NCBI GenBank assembly: GCA_016935885.1
Contig: JAFGQA010000248.1
Location: 1 to 64,000, forward strand
Origin: Phycisphaerae bacterium
GTDB taxonomy: Bacteria; Planctomycetota; Phycisphaerae; UBA1845; UTPLA1
DNA length: 64,000 bases
Reading direction: 5' to 3'
This document shows positions 60,835 through 64,000 of the stretch, piece by piece. The position numbers were made by a program, and so were the translations under genes. Under the pieces are notes generated by a model. The model had not been told where the DNA came from and did not search any database. It worked only from the letters and a program-made list of their open reading frames with translations. Each line of letters begins with the position of its first letter. Positions within the stretch are counted from its first letter, which is position 1.

Positions 60835-61926
60835 TTACTTTGATGAACTTGTCTTGCCCGCCATCGGCCCCACGTGGTGATCGAACGTCTCCCGGATGAC
60901 CTTGACATCCTCCTGCGGGGCCTTGTTAAGGATGCAGGCGGTGAGGGCCCGGGGAAAGTCGTTGCCACGGGCGAGCCTGGCGCAGAGGGCGAGCAGGCGG
61001 CGCGTGGTAATGACGGTCGTCAACTCCTCCTGGGCGTGGGCCTTGCGGAGGTCGCTCGCCGCCTTGACCAGGCAGGTCAGCAGCGGCTTGGCGAGCGAAG
61101 GCTGCCGCGAGCGGAGTAACTCGATCTCCTGCTTGGCCGGCAAGAAACCCAGGTGAACGACCACGTCCCAGCGGTCTAGCCAACTGAAGTTCAGCACGTG
61201 CGTGCCGGAGGCGTAGAGCCCGGAGTCCGAGCCGAAGCCGAGCGTGTTGGCTGTCGCCACAAGCCGGAAGTCCGGGTGCGGGGCGACATCCTCGCCGGTG
61301 TCGGTGAGGAGCAGGTGGCCGTCGGGCTCCAGGACCTGTTGGAGGACGAAGCCGATCTCGGGCTGCATGGCGTCCACCTCGTCGAGCTGGAGGATGTAGC
61401 CTTCCAGCATGGCTTGCGGCAGGATGCCGCGAGCGAAGACGGTTTCCTTCTTCTCGTTGACCGTCCAGTGACCGACGAAATCCGCGACGGAGGTCTCGCC
61501 GTTGAGCGAGACGCGGCGGACGGGCCGTTTCGTCAGGGCGGCGATCTGGCGGATGAGCGTGCTCTTGCCCGTGCCGCTGGGGCCGTGGACGAAGACGCGC
61601 TCGTTGTGCTCGATGGCTTCGGCGACGTCCTTGCACGGATCGGTCCAGACGAAGGTGTCGTCCGGCTGAGGAATGAGCGGGTGCTCGACGCCGTAGCGGG
61701 CGGTCATGGGCACGCCGGCGACATCGAGCTGGAAATTGAGCACACCGTTCATCCGGCGCACGTTCTGCGTCCTCAAGAAGGTCGCGAAGGCGGGCGTACA
61801 GAGGGGTTCCTTGGGGAACTGCTTGCGGACGACCTTCGGCTCGACGCTGTGTTGGGCGCGGAGGTGGCTCACGAGGGTGAACAGTTCTTCCTGCCCGCAG
61901 AGGGGGCAGGTGATGCGATCGGACAT
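60835..61926 (-). CDS. CobS/MoxR-like AAA+ ATPase with N-terminal zinc finger
   Basis: A 363-aa ATPase. The N-terminus has C7PLC10 with H21 and H26 (LFTLVSHLRAQH), a C2H2-type finger, and a CobS-like helix. Walker A VHGPSGTGKST near 112, Walker B LQLDEVDAMQPE near 178, sensor 1 LVATANTLGFGSDSGLY with the MoxR/CobS insert, and the arginine region SWLDRWDV are intact. AAAGGA precedes ATG61926. It presumably drives the CobT-like vWA partner encoded next; the client may be the clamp or DUF3150 protein (inference). Confidence 0.88.
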   Translation of the reverse strand: MSDRITCPLCGQEELFTLVSHLRAQHSVEPKVVRKQFPKEPLCTPAFATFLRTQNVRRMNGVLNFQLDVAGVPMTARYGVEHPLIPQPDDTFVWTDPCKDVAEAIEHNERVFVHGPSGTGKSTLIRQIAALTKRPVRRVSLNGETSVADFVGHWTVNEKKETVFARGILPQAMLEGYILQLDEVDAMQPEIGFVLQQVLEPDGHLLLTDTGEDVAPHPDFRLVATANTLGFGSDSGLYASGTHVLNFSWLDRWDVVVHLGFLPAKQEIELLRSRQPSLAKPLLTCLVKAASDLRKAHAQEELTTVITTRRLLALCARLARGNDFPRALTACILNKAPQEDVKVIRETFDHHVGPMAGKTSSSK

Positions 61927-61948
61927 TGGAGTTCCTTTCTGTTGGGGG

Positions 61949-61991
61949 AAAAACGATGGCACCGGCGCCTTTGAGGGATCCGGTGCCTTTT
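61949..61991. terminator. Bidirectional terminator between array genes
   Basis: GGCACCGG (61958-61965) pairs with CCGGTGCC (61980-61987). TTTT follows on the plus strand, and on the minus strand TTTTT (61953-61949) follows after four bases. It lies in the gap after the 188-aa gene and before the CobS-like gene. Confidence 0.6.
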
Positions 61992-62027
61992 CTGGAAAGT
62001 GGGATCAAGCGACCGCGATCAGCCGCC

Positions 62028-62594
62028 TCAGAGATGGTTGGCGCATGCGTCCAGGCAAGTGCGGATACCTTCAAGGTACCGCGGATCAGTCACGTCGATT
62101 CCTGCGCAGGCGTGGCCGAGGACCAAGGATTCGATCGCATCCATGGCCGCGTTGAATAGGTCATCATCTGGACTGGATTCGTGCAGGCTGGAGGCGACTA
62201 CACCGAAGCGCCGGCCTTCGGAATGGGTGCGGTCGAGGGTAAGTTCGATCCAGTCGCCGTCGAGTGCGAGTCTGATCGTCGCCGGCGGCAACAAAGGCGC
62301 GGCGTCCTTGGCCTTGCCAAGGGGAGAGGCGTTACGGAACGCAGCCCGTACCGCCGCGATGTCGCGGCTAGCTTGATTGAGCCTAGCAACGTATTCGTCG
62401 GCGTCGATTTCGTCATCCGCCTCGCGGCAGAGGAACAGGAACAGCGTGTCGCCGGCATCTTCCGCACGCAGCTTGAACCTACCGATGGTCTCGCCGGGTT
62501 GGGGCGGCTCGATCGGCAGGAGGTCCTGATCGGGATAAGCCTCGTAGAGGATCCGCGGCACGATCTCGGACCATTTGGTCTGATTGGACATCAT
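62028..62594 (-). CDS. Hypothetical protein of the CobS/CobT array
   Basis: A 188-aa protein with GGAGG directly before the ATG pair at 62594. Mixed alpha/beta, moderately acidic, no motif (SEIVPRILYEAYPDQDLLPIEPP at the start; later DTLFLFLCREADDEIDADEYVARLN). It starts inside the stop of the preceding gene (coupled). Unrecognised; its constant place beside the AAA gene may mean a co-factor. Confidence 0.65.
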   Translation of the reverse strand: MMSNQTKWSEIVPRILYEAYPDQDLLPIEPPQPGETIGRFKLRAEDAGDTLFLFLCREADDEIDADEYVARLNQASRDIAAVRAAFRNASPLGKAKDAAPLLPPATIRLALDGDWIELTLDRTHSEGRRFGVVASSLHESSPDDDLFNAAMDAIESLVLGHACAGIDVTDPRYLEGIRTCLDACANHL

Positions 62595-62977
62595 GCACCT
62601 CCATCCGGATCTTCATCCATGAACGGGGCAGGCAACTGCTCGGTCTCCTGCACGATGATCCTGCCGTGGATCGCGTCGGCGACGCCGACGGCCTCTTCAT
62701 ACTCGTCCAGGGGGCCGTGGTGGTGGCCGTCCTCGTCCTCCACGTAGTAACGCTTCGACACCGGTTGCTCAGCGCCGGACGCGTTGTCTGCTTCGCCGGG
62801 GAATGTCCAGCGACCGTGGGCAGCGGCGTCGTCCTGGAGAGCATCAAGCAGGTTGATGACGCCCGCGAGCGCTTCCGCTTCGGCGGAGCCATCTCGCCGA
62901 CGACTCAACATCTCCAACAGGGTGAGCTTCTGCTGGTGCAGCAGGCTCCAATCAACGTTGTTCAGTGATTCAAACAT
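62591..62977 (-). CDS. Hypothetical acidic protein of the array
   Basis: A 128-aa acidic protein. ATG62977 is preferred since GGAG stands 9 bases upstream; ATG62986 would put the site too close. Helical N-terminus (WSLLHQQKLTLLEMLSRRR), then a beta part RYYVEDEDGHHHGPLDEYEEAVGVADAI. No motif. Overlaps the next gene by 4 bases. Confidence 0.65.
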   Translation of the reverse strand: MFESLNNVDWSLLHQQKLTLLEMLSRRRDGSAEAEALAGVINLLDALQDDAAAHGRWTFPGEADNASGAEQPVSKRYYVEDEDGHHHGPLDEYEEAVGVADAIHGRIIVQETEQLPAPFMDEDPDGGA

Positions 62978-63093
62978 GGGTGTCATCTCCGTTCTGCGCA
63001 AGGCGGATGCCTGGTTCCGGCAGGAGAGATCCGCGCGCGGAGTCTCCCGTCAGGCAGCCAGGCCGCCTGGAACGCGGTGTTGGTTGTTCAGGG

Positions 63094-64000
63094 TTATGCT
63101 GTGGCCGTTACGGCCGGCGGTTGGATGGTCTTGGTGGAGCCGTCGGCGTGGTCGATCTGGACGCGGCCATCGGGTGTGATGTGGACGGCCTTCCACTCGG
63201 GCTGGATCCTGTCCAGCGGGGCGAGGATGCTCTGACGAAGCTGCTCGTCCGGCCCGATGAAGTTGGCCCAGAAGTCGTCGAGGTCGCGCTCGAACGAGCA
63301 GAGCTGCGTGTCGTACGTGTCACCCTCCTCGCACCAGCCGCCCAGGTGATACCAAATCTCGGACGGAATGAGGCGCTGCTCGGCTTGCGGCGTCACCAGG
63401 ACGTGATCATCGGCCCAGCCCGGTCCGTCCTCTGGCGGCTGTGGCGCCTTGGCCATACACACGGGTGAGGCGAAGACCTTGCCGTCGCTGGTGCGGACGG
63501 TGATATGGAGCGCGTCGACACAGGTCAGTTTGCCGGACCACACCCATTCCGAGTGCAGCTCCTTGCCGATCTGCACCTCGACCTTGCCGATCGTCGGCAG
63601 CTTGGCCCAGGAGTAGCCGTCGTAGCAGGAGCGGATGTTGACGGGGACAAACGGCTCGCTGAACGCGCCGAGCGCTGCCAGGAGGTGGGCGTTCGTGTCA
63701 TCCCCTTCTTCACCCGGCGCGTTCACGTCGAAGCGGTAGCACTTGCTCAGTGGGAGATCCTTGGGCATGACGACCTCCACGGGTTCCGGGGACATATCGC
63801 CGCCCAGCAGGCCCACGGTGAACGTGGGTTTCGCTTCAGGCAGGCTGATGCCCAGGTCCTTGGCCCGGAGGAATTCCTTGTACGGCAGGGCGTGTTCGCC
63901 CTTACGCTGGATGTAGCGGTAGGCTTCCAGTTCGATGGCGGCCAATAGCTCCTGGTAGGCCTGGTTTTCCACCAGGCGCGTCCGAGCCGGGAGCATCAGC
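63094..64000 (-). CDS. Hypothetical protein, cut by the window edge
   Basis: At least 300 aa. The first Met in view (63996) has too little upstream sequence to judge, so the gene may begin outside the window. Mixed alpha/beta with several Trp and His (DTYDTQLCSFERDLDDFWANFIGPDEQ); no P-loop, zinc cluster or membrane segment. A GC-rich inverted repeat (GGAGA...TCTCC, near 63023-63049) follows its stop. It is the first gene seen of the long minus-strand array. Confidence 0.6.
   Translation of the reverse strand, partial: LMLPARTRLVENQAYQELLAAIELEAYRYIQRKGEHALPYKEFLRAKDLGISLPEAKPTFTVGLLGGDMSPEPVEVVMPKDLPLSKCYRFDVNAPGEEGDDTNAHLLAALGAFSEPFVPVNIRSCYDGYSWAKLPTIGKVEVQIGKELHSEWVWSGKLTCVDALHITVRTSDGKVFASPVCMAKAPQPPEDGPGWADDHVLVTPQAEQRLIPSEIWYHLGGWCEEGDTYDTQLCSFERDLDDFWANFIGPDEQLRQSILAPLDRIQPEWKAVHITPDGRVQIDHADGSTKTIQPPAVTATA

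Noticed and set aside
58779..61926. Cobaltochelatase genes cobS/cobT for cobalamin synthesis
   Set aside because: No cobN or other cobalamin genes nearby; N-terminal finger, HEMGH motif and DUF3150/clamp context fit the mobile-element look-alikes.
1..64000. CRISPR arrays, rRNA genes, insertion sequences
   Set aside because: No regularly spaced repeats, no rRNA-like stretches and no DDE or serine transposase genes were seen on reading the window.

Overview
The window looks like part of a large integrative mobile element, or two elements in tandem, from a moderately GC-rich bacterium with ordinary Shine-Dalgarno sites and lipobox lipoproteins. The small-gene content (AEP primase plus SSB-like tail, replication-relaxation protein, DUF1257/DUF2997/DUF3150, CobS/CobT-like pair) resembles accessory regions I associate with Planctomycetota and related phyla. 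That taxonomic guess is inference: there is no rRNA or other marker gene here.

Region 1 (about 0.1-9.8 kb) is a replication, transfer and integration module: a Cys/His-repeat protein, a HerA/TraG-type conjugation ATPase, a replication-relaxation protein, an AEP primase, an excisionase-like HTH protein and a tyrosine integrase. It ends at the 3' half of a tRNA-Gly(CCC) gene with its terminator, on the minus strand. The tRNA match starts in the anticodon loop and no 5' half is present, so this is an attachment core, not a working tRNA.

Region 2 (about 10.0-19.1 kb, minus strand) is one tight operon. It holds a complete LivFGHM/substrate-binding ABC importer of the branched-chain amino acid class, interleaved with a 67-aa peptide gene coupled to a radical SAM/SPASM enzyme, a SAM methyltransferase, a two-helix membrane protein and an all-helical 389-aa protein. 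It reads as an uncharacterised peptide-maturation or sensing cluster with its own importer.

Region 3 (about 19.1-32.4 kb, minus strand) is a DISARM-related anti-phage operon: HTH regulator, SNF2 helicase with DUF3883, DEAD-like helicase, DUF1156 adenine/cytosine-N4 methyltransferase, an AbiGi-like protein and a DUF499 ATPase. The DUF499 gene ends in an odd tail overlapping the start of region 2.

Region 4 (about 33.1-44.3 kb, plus strand, divergent from region 3) is the best candidate for an undescribed system. It is a translationally coupled operon of an HTH regulator, a 5-methylcytosine methyltransferase, a P-loop ATPase, a 517-aa unknown, a 1746-aa protein with a nuclease-like E-x-K motif and a C-terminal RuvB-like motor, and a MutY/MIG-type Fe-S DNA glycosylase. 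The size pattern (690/517/1746 aa) recalls the DndFGH/DptFGH restriction modules of phosphorothioate systems, but here it is paired with m5C. The glycosylase would repair T:G mismatches left by m5C deamination. An HNH-like gene follows.

Region 5 (about 45-64 kb) holds element accessory genes: ArdC-like antirestriction protein, SprT-like protease, DUF488 and SPL-like radical SAM proteins. It continues with a long minus-strand array: DUF2997, DUF1257 (Ycf35), DUF3150, a Ycf46-like AAA ATPase, a beta-clamp homologue, a RAMA-like reader, a CobT-like vWA protein and a CobS/MoxR-like AAA ATPase, with hairpins in several gaps. A GIY-YIG (DUF123) gene sits on the opposite strand within it.
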